Part shown: piece after piece, positions 8,329 through 16,663 of the stretch
How the letters are laid out: each line of letters opens with the position of its first letter
How positions within the stretch are numbered: position 1 is the first letter of the stretch
Origin: Chitinophaga skermanii
GTDB lineage: Bacteria; Bacteroidota; Bacteroidia; Chitinophagales; Chitinophagaceae
Direction of reading: 5' to 3'
Assembly: GCF_003259335.1 (NCBI RefSeq)
Contig: NZ_QLLL01000003.1
Coordinates: 558,001 to 622,000 of the forward strand
Length of the DNA: 64,000 bases
Position numbers and translations under genes: made by a program
Notes under the pieces: generated by a model
The model's database searches: none
What the model was told of the DNA's origin: nothing
Seen by the model: the letters and a program-made list of their open reading frames with translations, nothing else

Positions 8329-9036
8329 TTATTGCTGCGGGTATTGGGATAATACGTCATCGAAACGGAGGCCGATGATTTCTTCGATTTCCAATTTTAC
8401 AACAGCTAAATCGCGTTCATACATGATTTTCTTTACTAGTTCGGCATTATAGGTTTTAGAAGCAGCGCTATATGCTTCGTACGTAATGGTGCCCGTAGAG
8501 AATTTCTGTTCTGCTTGTGTGAAAGCAGCATAATCATCTTCAGCGATTTCGTTTTGCAATTTGAGGAGTTCGCGTTTCATGAGGAAGTCTTCGTATTTCG
8601 ACAATACGAGCGTCCTAATAGAACGTTCAGCTGCTTCTTTTTTAGCATCGGCAGCTTCCACGCCACGTTTTGCGATTTTTACTTCACTGGCTTTCGACCA
8701 GAAAGAACCTAATGGCACGTTAATACCAACGTTCCATAGCGGGTAATAAAGGTTTCCTAATTGTGAACGATCTACCGTATTAAGGGATACTTCGTTCATG
8801 TTGATACTTACGATGACGTAGTTCAACCATTGCGCTTTTTCACGGGTAACGATGTGTTGCGCTCTTTGTTTTTCTGCTTCAGCACCACGCACGAGGGGGC
8901 CATGTAATGCTAGTTCTACCAACTTCTCACGGATGGTAACCGTTGGGGGATTCAATTGAGTGGCAGCGGTCTGCGTTTGTGCATGGGTTGTAGCAAACGT
9001 TACACTTAGAAACAATACAGCGAATGCTTTTTTCAT
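8329..9036 (-). CDS. Half-length TolC-like outer-membrane factor
   Basis: A 235-residue protein with a signal peptide (1-19, THAQ). Long amphipathic helices carry the outer-membrane efflux repeat features, including GINVPLGSF and the late EQKFSTGTITYEAYSAASKTYNAE heptad region. TolC-family proteins are usually 400-500 residues with two such repeats; only one is present here, with no frameshifted remainder beside it. It overlaps the ligase gene by 4 bp (ATGA), so the two are translationally coupled. No Wza-type outer-membrane exporter is seen in the locus, so this could form part of the export route (inference). Confidence 0.75.
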   Translation of the reverse strand: MKKAFAVLFLSVTFATTHAQTQTAATQLNPPTVTIREKLVELALHGPLVRGAEAEKQRAQHIVTREKAQWLNYVIVSINMNEVSLNTVDRSQLGNLYYPLWNVGINVPLGSFWSKASEVKIAKRGVEAADAKKEAAERSIRTLVLSKYEDFLMKRELLKLQNEIAEDDYAAFTQAEQKFSTGTITYEAYSAASKTYNAELVKKIMYERDLAVVKLEIEEIIGLRFDDVLSQYPQQ

Positions 9037-10562
9037 TTTAACTCGGTTTTATTAAGTACAGATTTATTTTCAGTTTGTGTGTTTGTATCGAATGAACGCA
9101 ATTTGATGATCATGGCTAAGGAGCCGTAGAACATAAATGCGCCTGGAATTTGGCCAATGGCCACTTGGGCATAGTTGGCAATGATCATCGAGAAGATGTT
9201 AACCATGATGGCTAAGTAGTATGTTCGCAGTTCGGGATTACGGGTTCGGTAATATTGCCTTATCCCCGTTTGCATCACAATGAAGTATAAAATACAACCC
9301 AAAATCAAGCCTACCCATCCTGCTTCTAACGCAGTTTTCAAGAACCCACTATCTGGTGGGAAACCCGCTAAGGGGTGACCAGGATTGTAGATCTCACCAC
9401 CTACACCGCTTGTACTCATACCACCACCTAATGGGTGGCGCCAGATATAGGGCTGAATATAATGTCGATTCACATCACGCACGTTCAACGATTCATCTTC
9501 CGACTGGAACGTACTGCGAATACGGTTGATAGTGCCGTTACTATGGAAAGGACCAAATATTACCACCACGAATACCATGGTAGAAATAATGGCGAAAGCC
9601 AAGGTTTTACGACTGGTGATCGTCATCATAATATACAATACCAAGCCCGCCGGTAACATAGCATAGGCTGTTCTTGTACCAGAGAAAGCCATTCCTAGCA
9701 TCATCCCCAAAGCACCTATTAATAAATAGCGACGATGTTTTTTACTAACCGGCCCCATGGCTAATGCAATGGCAGAAAGCGCGGTACTAGCCATTAAGAT
9801 ACCATACGAAGTAGGATCACTTAAGAACGAGAACTTACGAATGGTACCCCCTTGGAAATAAAGGCGGTATTTTAATGGGTCACTAACTACCCAGTATTCT
9901 TCGAAAGGTAAGAGGCCCACCCATTGTTGGAACACCCCGTAAAAGCCTGATAAGGCACAAAGAGATAACCAAATTTTGAAGAACTGCTTTACATCATCGA
10001 ACGACTCAAATACGTGCAGTGCTACAAAGTAGATCATCATGAAGTTGAGGTACTTTCTAAAAGCGAATATCCAACCACCAATAGAATACATGGAAGGATT
10101 GAATGCTTCTACGAGCATGAATGCCAAGTAAATGAAGTAGATATAGGTAATCGGGTTCTTCGAATATTGCCAGTAGCGTTCGCGGATAAGCGTTTTACGG
10201 AAGTAAATGCCGGTGAAGTTCATGAAGATCATCACGTCGATCAAGATACCAACGGGTAAAGCATCGTTCACCATCCGGTTGAGATAGAAAACGAAGAAGG
10301 AGACCCCGGTCGACAAGTAAAAGCCTAGCTTGGTTTCGAATAAACAGGCGAATACCGTAGCAATACCAATCAATCCTGCTACAATACCAATGCCTACTAA
10401 GAAATGTATTTTTGCAACACCTACCGCGATCACCAACGACACAAATAGGAGTGTCATATAACCCAATGGAGAATTGAGTTTACGTTGGTAAACTTGGTCG
10501 TACAGCACATTGTACACCCACTTGGTAAAACTGTTATACGTATGTTTTGCTAATTTCAGCAC
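9033..10562 (-). CDS. O-antigen ligase/polymerase family protein
   Basis: A 509-residue integral membrane protein with about ten to twelve predicted helices and a long extracytoplasmic segment in the second half (NRIRSTFQSEDESLNVRDVN, then the loop YIQPYIWRHPLGGGMSTSGV). This is the pattern of Wzy_C/O-antigen ligase proteins, which polymerise or transfer lipid-linked oligosaccharides. SDPTSYGILMA in the central helix region is also typical. It overlaps the TolC-like gene by 4 bp and follows a 34-residue membrane peptide after 15 bases. It is the likely polymerase of the locus. Confidence 0.85.
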   Translation of the reverse strand: MLKLAKHTYNSFTKWVYNVLYDQVYQRKLNSPLGYMTLLFVSLVIAVGVAKIHFLVGIGIVAGLIGIATVFACLFETKLGFYLSTGVSFFVFYLNRMVNDALPVGILIDVMIFMNFTGIYFRKTLIRERYWQYSKNPITYIYFIYLAFMLVEAFNPSMYSIGGWIFAFRKYLNFMMIYFVALHVFESFDDVKQFFKIWLSLCALSGFYGVFQQWVGLLPFEEYWVVSDPLKYRLYFQGGTIRKFSFLSDPTSYGILMASTALSAIALAMGPVSKKHRRYLLIGALGMMLGMAFSGTRTAYAMLPAGLVLYIMMTITSRKTLAFAIISTMVFVVVIFGPFHSNGTINRIRSTFQSEDESLNVRDVNRHYIQPYIWRHPLGGGMSTSGVGGEIYNPGHPLAGFPPDSGFLKTALEAGWVGLILGCILYFIVMQTGIRQYYRTRNPELRTYYLAIMVNIFSMIIANYAQVAIGQIPGAFMFYGSLAMIIKLRSFDTNTQTENKSVLNKTELK

Positions 10563-10577
10563 GCTTGAATCGATGTT

Positions 10578-10682
10578 TTAAAAGAATAAAATTTTCAAAC
10601 AAATCGCTACCATTACGAACAACACGAAAATGGTGACGAGTATCTCTAAGATTCGATCGTTGCTAAACCTATCGTCGGCCAT
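10578..10682 (-). CDS. 34-residue single-span membrane peptide
   Basis: The minus strand reads ATG at 10682 to TAA at 10578. The peptide starts MADDRFSNDRILEILVT, followed by a hydrophobic stretch to the C-terminus (residues 12-34, ending KILFF). The acidic/polar head and single helix suggest a small inner-membrane protein. It overlaps the end of the GT4 gene by 37 bp in another frame and ends 15 bases before the ligase start, filling what would otherwise be an 83-base gap in a tightly packed operon. No Shine-Dalgarno sequence is visible, which is usual here. I do not recognise a family. Conservation upstream of ligase genes in relatives would decide. Confidence 0.5.
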   Translation of the reverse strand: MADDRFSNDRILEILVTIFVLFVMVAICLKILFF

Positions 10683-11914
10683 GTACGTTTGTTTTGTTGT
10701 TCTAAGATCTGTTTCAGTTGTTGGCACATTTTTCCTACTGATGCGGGCCAAGTGTGCGATAAGGCGAATTTTTTACGTGCCTCGATCACAGGTAGATCAA
10801 CAGGCATACGTAAAATGTTACCGATAGCTTGCACATATTCGTTGGCATTTTCGCATAGGTATGTATACGGCGCGAACATTTCCATGGCAGCAGTTTTGGT
10901 TGCTACAACGGGTTTGCCCATAGCCAAGTATTCGTCTACTTTACGGGGATAGTTCCCGATCGTCATATCATTCAGCGCTTGCGGGTTCATACACACATCG
11001 AAATGGTAAATGTAATCGGCGAGTGTATGCGCGGGTTGTGGTCCAAGGAAATGTACATTGGGCATATTGTGCAACTCGCTTTGGCGGAAGCTTTCATCTT
11101 CCGGCCCCACTAAAATCACTTGCCATTGCGTATTCGCTTGCGCGATGGTTTTAATAATGTTGATGTCTAGCCGGGCCGACATTAAAGCACCTACATACCC
11201 GATTAATGGGCCGTTGATGCCTTGCATTCCGAATGGTTTTTCGGGCGCGCGTTTTACGATAAAGTGATCGAACTCGCAACCTTGACCGATGTCGATGCTG
11301 TTTGGATTATGTTGCTTAGCATAATTGGCGAGGTAGGCTGAATTAGCAGCCACCATTGTGCTTTTAGCCATTAGTTTGGGTTCTAGGCGAACGCCATGCT
11401 TTTGGAAATACGGTTGACTCACGAGGTTGTCGCGGATGTAGTATACAGTGGCGGCAAACCCGGGCAACAATTCATCCATATAGAAGGCACGGAAGAAATC
11501 GCTGTCGTTTATCAAAATAGGATCAACGAACTGCAAGCGTTTCATAGCTTGTTGGATTTCCTTGGCAATACTTTTATTATTTCTGTAGTTGAAGTAATCG
11601 AACAACATATCCGTAGGTACCCAATTAGCAGAACTTACTATCGTTCGCGGGTTCAATACGAATAAATTAGGATGTACTTCATTGATATCATCGACCTCTC
11701 GACGAATGCTTTTCATACGAGCGATCGTGATAGGGTCGTTTTTATCGCGAATAGATGAAATGCGATCGAGCGCACGGTTAACATATAACACGCGGTTATA
11801 GCGCGATAATTCCATCGCGATATTCTTACAATTACTTCCAATTGGCACGTCCCAAGGTTGCAAGCCCACCATAACAATATCTCTGCCTTGCATTATCTCG
11901 TTTTCCATTTCCAT
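10646..11914 (-). CDS. Glycosyltransferase, GT4/GT1-like
   Basis: A 422-residue GT-B glycosyltransferase. The N-terminal domain begins DIVMVGLQPWDVPIGSNCKNIAMEL. The C-terminal Rossmann domain contains GPLIGYVGALMSARLDI, WQVILVGPEDESF and the donor-binding loop NYPRKVDEYLAMGKPVVATK, with the acidic residues of the EX7E-type motif. It probably adds a sugar from a nucleotide donor to the lipid-linked repeat unit at the inner face of the membrane. It overlaps the flippase gene by 22 bp. Sugar specificity cannot be read. Confidence 0.85.
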   Translation of the reverse strand: MEMENEIMQGRDIVMVGLQPWDVPIGSNCKNIAMELSRYNRVLYVNRALDRISSIRDKNDPITIARMKSIRREVDDINEVHPNLFVLNPRTIVSSANWVPTDMLFDYFNYRNNKSIAKEIQQAMKRLQFVDPILINDSDFFRAFYMDELLPGFAATVYYIRDNLVSQPYFQKHGVRLEPKLMAKSTMVAANSAYLANYAKQHNPNSIDIGQGCEFDHFIVKRAPEKPFGMQGINGPLIGYVGALMSARLDINIIKTIAQANTQWQVILVGPEDESFRQSELHNMPNVHFLGPQPAHTLADYIYHFDVCMNPQALNDMTIGNYPRKVDEYLAMGKPVVATKTAAMEMFAPYTYLCENANEYVQAIGNILRMPVDLPVIEARKKFALSHTWPASVGKMCQQLKQILEQQNKRTWPTIGLATIES

Positions 11915-13245
11915 AACAGGCGTTGTTGAACAATCTGTAACATGTCGGGGTAGAATTGGAACATGTATTTAAACACGTTGCCTACTTGTACACCGAACTT
12001 TCTATGTAAAATCGTTTGCATCACAGCAAAGGATAAAATATACGTTGTAAGAGTAGCCAAGGCCGCCCCTTGTAACCCGAAATACTTGGCGAATACGTAG
12101 CAGATACCGATGTTAATCACAGCGGTTACTGTAAGCACCGTAAAGTTCCATTGCGGGTGCCCCGTGGAATCCATAATGGTTCCGAATTGTTTTACGAAGG
12201 GTAGAAACAGGCCATACACCATCGTGATTTGCAATAGGTATGCTGCTTCCATGTATTCCTGTCCTGCTATCACCCATAGCACGAACTTAGGCAAGCAAAA
12301 AATGAAAATACTGACCGGTAACCCAATGGCCAATAAGGCGCCTACTGCTTTTTCATAGAGGTACTTTACTTTACCAATGTTACCTTCCTCCATCACTTTC
12401 GCGCTTTTAGGGAACAAAATATCACCTAGCACCTGCGAAGGCACATCTACTAAATTGCTGATACGCACACATACACTATACAAGGCTACAGCCGCCGGAG
12501 AGAAAAATGACGACACAATGAATTGGTCCGTATTTCGAAACACCATAGCGCTGAAATTCGTTCCAAACACATACTTCCCGAAATGCCATAATTTCAATAT
12601 CCATTCCTTCTTCACCACGAAATTTCTTAACAAGAACTTCCGCGCGAAGTAATAAGAAGCAGCTGTTCCCACTACGATCCCAATGTTGTAATACAATATC
12701 AATGAATCGAGCGTTACACTACCTTGCGTAAACAAGTGTGCGACAATTAACCCGAAGGCTGTTCCTTGGCGCATGAAATAGGCGAAGAATACCCCTTTAA
12801 AATCGGCATTAGCATTCTGAATCCACTCGAAATGAGAGAAGGGAATTAAGCACAACAAACCGGGTAAAAACTTATATAATACCGGTGTTAGGGCCGGTGC
12901 TTTCAGCAAGTTATTTAATGGCACCGATAGGGTAGCGATCGCTAAGCCAAAGGCTAAGGTGATGCCAATGTTTAAACACATTGCGGCAGAATTCACGAAA
13001 ACGTGCTCTTCCTTTTGGGTGCTATTGAGGAACTTAATTAAACCGTTTTTGATGAGCGCAGTGCGAATAACTTCAATCAAGCCTGTCATCACCAAAAACA
13101 AGCTCCATATACCCATTTCATCTTTCGTAAGATGGCGAACGAGTATGAGCATACTACCGAAGCCAAAGAACAACACCGCTAGTTTTTGCAAACCGCTGTA
13201 GATGCCCGATGACAACCAATAGCTATATTTTTTCTCTTGCTCCAT
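11893..13245 (-). CDS. Wzx-type oligosaccharide flippase
   Basis: A 450-residue polytopic membrane protein of the polysaccharide transporter/MATE-like superfamily, with about twelve to fourteen helices. Typical features are the N-terminal GIYSGLQKLAVLFFGFGSMLILVRHLTKDEMG region, VFRNTDQFIVSSFFSPAAVALYSV in the middle and VTAVINIGICYVFAKYFGLQGAALATL near the end. It would move undecaprenyl-pyrophosphate oligosaccharides across the inner membrane. It overlaps GT4 by 22 bp and touches the acyltransferase gene by one base, so it belongs to the same operon. Confidence 0.9.
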   Translation of the reverse strand: MEQEKKYSYWLSSGIYSGLQKLAVLFFGFGSMLILVRHLTKDEMGIWSLFLVMTGLIEVIRTALIKNGLIKFLNSTQKEEHVFVNSAAMCLNIGITLAFGLAIATLSVPLNNLLKAPALTPVLYKFLPGLLCLIPFSHFEWIQNANADFKGVFFAYFMRQGTAFGLIVAHLFTQGSVTLDSLILYYNIGIVVGTAASYYFARKFLLRNFVVKKEWILKLWHFGKYVFGTNFSAMVFRNTDQFIVSSFFSPAAVALYSVCVRISNLVDVPSQVLGDILFPKSAKVMEEGNIGKVKYLYEKAVGALLAIGLPVSIFIFCLPKFVLWVIAGQEYMEAAYLLQITMVYGLFLPFVKQFGTIMDSTGHPQWNFTVLTVTAVINIGICYVFAKYFGLQGAALATLTTYILSFAVMQTILHRKFGVQVGNVFKYMFQFYPDMLQIVQQRLLWKWKTR

Positions 13246-14348
13246 TATTTGACTAATTGCGGGTTGGGTTGAACTGTTTTCTTTTCTGGCCGTTCCAAAC
13301 TATACAACCACCATGCACCAATTTGCATCGCGATGTTATACACGATAATAGGTACAATAAGGGCAGTTACTAAACAGATAGCCAGCATTAACGGGATGTA
13401 CGTCATACCTGCTTTTACTAATAGCACGCGTGTTGCCGAAGCTACTAGTACGTGGCATACATAAATGTACATCGAGTGGTAACCGACAACCCTTAAGGCT
13501 TTCAGCACATTGTATTGCTGTAACATAAAGGCTATGTTCACCATAAAAGCACATCCCGTAACCGCAATCACAATAAATAAGATCGGTTGGTATGCTTCTA
13601 CGAATTCATAATCCTTCATCATTAAATTTTCCTGTAAAAAGTAATATTGCCCCACGATGAAGATGGGCAATAAAACACCGAAGACCTGCCAAGAGCCATA
13701 TAATTTATACTTCTCCTTGTTCAACATATAATCCGCAATCAAATCACCAAAAGCGAAGAACATGTAATAATGCAGGATATCATATACGAAACCAATATCG
13801 ATTTGATGGCGCGTTAGGTAACTGGATGTAAAGTACATGGCAGCACCTAATAGCAACTGGTACCCAATTTTGAGTTTTTGTCGTAATAAAACGTATAAAA
13901 CAGTTACATTGAATAAAGCATAGAGATACCAAAACTGGTCGATCCGCCGGGGAAATAGGGCAATGTAGGTATAATCGTGCCAGGTCCGATCCGCATTCAC
14001 GTATTTCGATAACGCGATTTGCAGCGTTACTTGTAATACCGACCAAACTAAATATGGCCAAAGCAGAATATTGAATTTGTTCTTTACAATGGTACCTACA
14101 CTACGTTTTGCTAAACTACGCCCAATGAATACACCCGATAAGATGAAAAACAATGGCATACGGAAACTATAGAAAATAATATTCGCATGTTCCAAATAAT
14201 CATAAGCATCCGTGCCAGGAATCGCCCTTAAAAAGCCCTCGAAAATGTGGCGGTAAAGGACGAGAATAATGGCAATGCCGCGTGCATAGTCGACCCATGG
14301 CAAGCGGCTATTGTTGACAATTGAACTATTAAAGAGGTTAAACTTCAT
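13245..14348 (-). CDS. Acyltransferase 3 family membrane protein
   Basis: A 367-residue OafA/NolL-type membrane acyltransferase with about ten helices. The N-terminal motif PWVDYARGIAIILVLYRH includes the conserved Arg and His (R33, H34) thought to act in acyl transfer. FRMPLFFILSGVFIG follows as in this family. It probably acetylates or otherwise acylates the polysaccharide in the membrane. It is tightly packed between the Wzz/Wzc-like and flippase genes. A second family member is encoded at 23620. Confidence 0.9.
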   Translation of the reverse strand: MKFNLFNSSIVNNSRLPWVDYARGIAIILVLYRHIFEGFLRAIPGTDAYDYLEHANIIFYSFRMPLFFILSGVFIGRSLAKRSVGTIVKNKFNILLWPYLVWSVLQVTLQIALSKYVNADRTWHDYTYIALFPRRIDQFWYLYALFNVTVLYVLLRQKLKIGYQLLLGAAMYFTSSYLTRHQIDIGFVYDILHYYMFFAFGDLIADYMLNKEKYKLYGSWQVFGVLLPIFIVGQYYFLQENLMMKDYEFVEAYQPILFIVIAVTGCAFMVNIAFMLQQYNVLKALRVVGYHSMYIYVCHVLVASATRVLLVKAGMTYIPLMLAICLVTALIVPIIVYNIAMQIGAWWLYSLERPEKKTVQPNPQLVK

Positions 14349-14372
14349 TTGTGTACGCGGTTATACGATTCG

Positions 14373-16571
14373 TTACAAATCGATATTTTCCAGTTCTACA
14401 TAATTCAGTACGGCGCCGGTATATTTACCGTTCAAACCTTGTAAGAAAGCGATAGATTCTTTATCGGTTTGACGGATGGAAGAGCGGGCGGAAACAACAG
14501 AAATAACGCTGTCGACATATTGTAATAATTCCATACTGTCGGAACGCCCGTTCAGCGCTGCGCCTTCTAAGAAAATATAATCATATTCATTCTTGAGGGC
14601 ACCCAAATGATGCAAGATGTTATTTCTGTTGATCACTTCTGTTGGCGTATAATGCCCGCTTTCGCAACCAATTATATCTACATAATCGACTCCACTGGCA
14701 GAAATTAGTTTATCGCTATTTACGATATGACCATCTTTCCATTGCACATGGAATTTCTCTAACGTAGGCGCTGCATCGAAAATTTGCGTGAGCGAGTTGT
14801 GAGAGAAATTGGTATCGATTAATAAAACTTTCTTTTTACTTAAGCTTAAGCTGTTAGCTAAAGCTTTGATGATGGTCGTTTTACCTTCACCCGGGCGTGC
14901 GCTGGTGAACAAGAATACTTTTTGGTTGCTGGATTCTAGTTCGTAGCGGAGTTTGCGTAAATGTTCGCGGAAGATTACCTCATCGGGTTCTTTAGAATCG
15001 GGGTTGGCGAAGATATTCGTAATAGACGTTTTCTTCATATTCACCTTGTTCACTACACCGACCATTTTCAAATCCACTGATTTTGTGAATTGAGAAGGTG
15101 TTTTGATCGATACATCAATATACTCCAAGAAGATAAGCGCGATACAACAGAATACAAACATACTCATGCCCGCTAAACCGAGGATGATTAAACGTTTGCT
15201 AGGTTCAGGTTCAACAGCAGGTTGACCAAACAAAATCTGGCGGAAGTTATCGGATGGCGCGATTTTAGAATTCGCTGCTGCATCGTAACGAGATTTTACG
15301 TTTTCGTATTCGGCTTGTGCTAAGTCAACTTCCTTCTGCAACGCAATATTGTTCGCGCCACGAGAAGCAACGGCACCGATGCTACTGTTGAGCGATCCAA
15401 TTTTATTGCGGTAGTCTTCGATATTACTTTCCGCTGTAGAAATTTGAATAGAAAGATCGGAACGTTTTTGTAACAAATCGGCCTTTGTAACTGTAGGGCC
15501 CACACTTGCCGAAGGCGTAGTGCTGGTTAATTGCGACAATTTTTTATTGTACTCATCTTTTAAACGTTCATATTTCGCTTTCAGCTCTGCATCTCTCGAG
15601 CCGGAGTTCAAATAATCTGAATAAGCCCTGTTCATCAAAGCTTTTGCAGTCGACACTTCGCTGTTAATAGAGCTAGGAGCCGAAATAGAGCTAGAATTGC
15701 TTCTATCCATTTCCGCGATTTTAAGATTGATTTCTTGCAAGCTAAGGCGCGCGGTATTTAGGATAGAACGTTCATCGGCAATACGGTTTTCGTAGTTGCT
15801 GATTTGTTCAAGTTTATTGGTAGACTCCAACGAAACATCGATCGTACCACGAGAGCGCAGGCGCATTAGAGCAGAGTCGAGCTCTTCTCTTTGCTGGCGA
15901 ACGAGTACATCGAGGGCGTCGATAGATTTGATCGTATTTTGGGTGCGGCTAGATTCGTTGGTACGAATAAATTCTGCCGCTACTTGGTTTACTACATCGG
16001 CCGATAATTCGGGGTTCGATGAGTTGAATTCGATATCGATAAAGTCGGTTCTTTGAACGCGGCTTACCCATAAGAATTTACGGAGGTTTTCGAGATCGTA
16101 TTTATAGATCTTAATGAGCTCGATGATTTTTCTTTCTTCTGGATCGAAAGAGCTTAATAATTTTTCTTTGGCGTATTTGCCTTTTAGGATGTCCACAACT
16201 TTCGCGCGGTCAATCTTAAGGGCAGCTTCCTTCGCTTTCTGGTCCGAGTTTAAAGTACGGAAAGGCTTAGCTGGGTTTTCGAGATCGTGAATCATTAAGT
16301 GATAGGAAAGTAATCCTAATACTTTAGGAGAACGCATAGCTTCCACTACGTTATTAAACTTCACGTCAATTTCGTAGATGTTAAACCCTTCATCGCGCAA
16401 TTTCACCTGTTCGCCTGAAGTGGTAAAACCTGTTGCAATTTGCGCTACAGAGCGATATAGTTGAGGTTGATTGAGCGTTAACAAAAATGCCAATATCACT
16501 GCCGAAATGGTACAAATGATAATAATCCATTTTCTGCGTAACAGCGACTTAAAGAGGTAAATCAAATCCAT
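14373..16571 (-). CDS. Wzz/Wzc-like polysaccharide co-polymerase with P-loop domain
   Basis: A 732-residue inner-membrane protein. An N-terminal Wzz domain with a first helix (about 15-32) is followed by a long periplasmic coiled-coil region (about 200-430) and a second helix (about 460-482). The cytoplasmic BY-kinase-like domain has Walker A ARPGEGKTTI and Walker A' VLLIDTN. It sets chain length and couples polymerisation to export. The C-terminus ends AVLNYVELENIDL without the usual tyrosine cluster, so autophosphorylation of the classic Wzc type is doubtful. A perfect 14-bp hairpin separates it from the giant gene upstream. Confidence 0.9.
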   Translation of the reverse strand: MDLIYLFKSLLRRKWIIIICTISAVILAFLLTLNQPQLYRSVAQIATGFTTSGEQVKLRDEGFNIYEIDVKFNNVVEAMRSPKVLGLLSYHLMIHDLENPAKPFRTLNSDQKAKEAALKIDRAKVVDILKGKYAKEKLLSSFDPEERKIIELIKIYKYDLENLRKFLWVSRVQRTDFIDIEFNSSNPELSADVVNQVAAEFIRTNESSRTQNTIKSIDALDVLVRQQREELDSALMRLRSRGTIDVSLESTNKLEQISNYENRIADERSILNTARLSLQEINLKIAEMDRSNSSSISAPSSINSEVSTAKALMNRAYSDYLNSGSRDAELKAKYERLKDEYNKKLSQLTSTTPSASVGPTVTKADLLQKRSDLSIQISTAESNIEDYRNKIGSLNSSIGAVASRGANNIALQKEVDLAQAEYENVKSRYDAAANSKIAPSDNFRQILFGQPAVEPEPSKRLIILGLAGMSMFVFCCIALIFLEYIDVSIKTPSQFTKSVDLKMVGVVNKVNMKKTSITNIFANPDSKEPDEVIFREHLRKLRYELESSNQKVFLFTSARPGEGKTTIIKALANSLSLSKKKVLLIDTNFSHNSLTQIFDAAPTLEKFHVQWKDGHIVNSDKLISASGVDYVDIIGCESGHYTPTEVINRNNILHHLGALKNEYDYIFLEGAALNGRSDSMELLQYVDSVISVVSARSSIRQTDKESIAFLQGLNGKYTGAVLNYVELENIDL

Positions 16572-16617
16572 ATAAATCTATTCTTTAATATAAAAAAGAA
16601 TTTAATAAGATAGAGCT

Positions 16618-16650
16618 GAAAAAATCCGGTTAATAAAACCGGATTTTTTC
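16618..16650 (-). terminator. Strong hairpin between the giant gene and the co-polymerase gene
   Basis: GAAAAAATCCGGTT (16618-16631) and AACCGGATTTTTTC (16637-16650) form a perfect 14-bp stem with a 5-base loop. The T run is inside the 3' arm in either direction. It probably ends, wholly or partly, the transcript of the 2114-residue protein, so the downstream exopolysaccharide genes would need their own promoter or read-through. Confidence 0.8.
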
Positions 16651-16663
16651 AACCCAGGAAATA

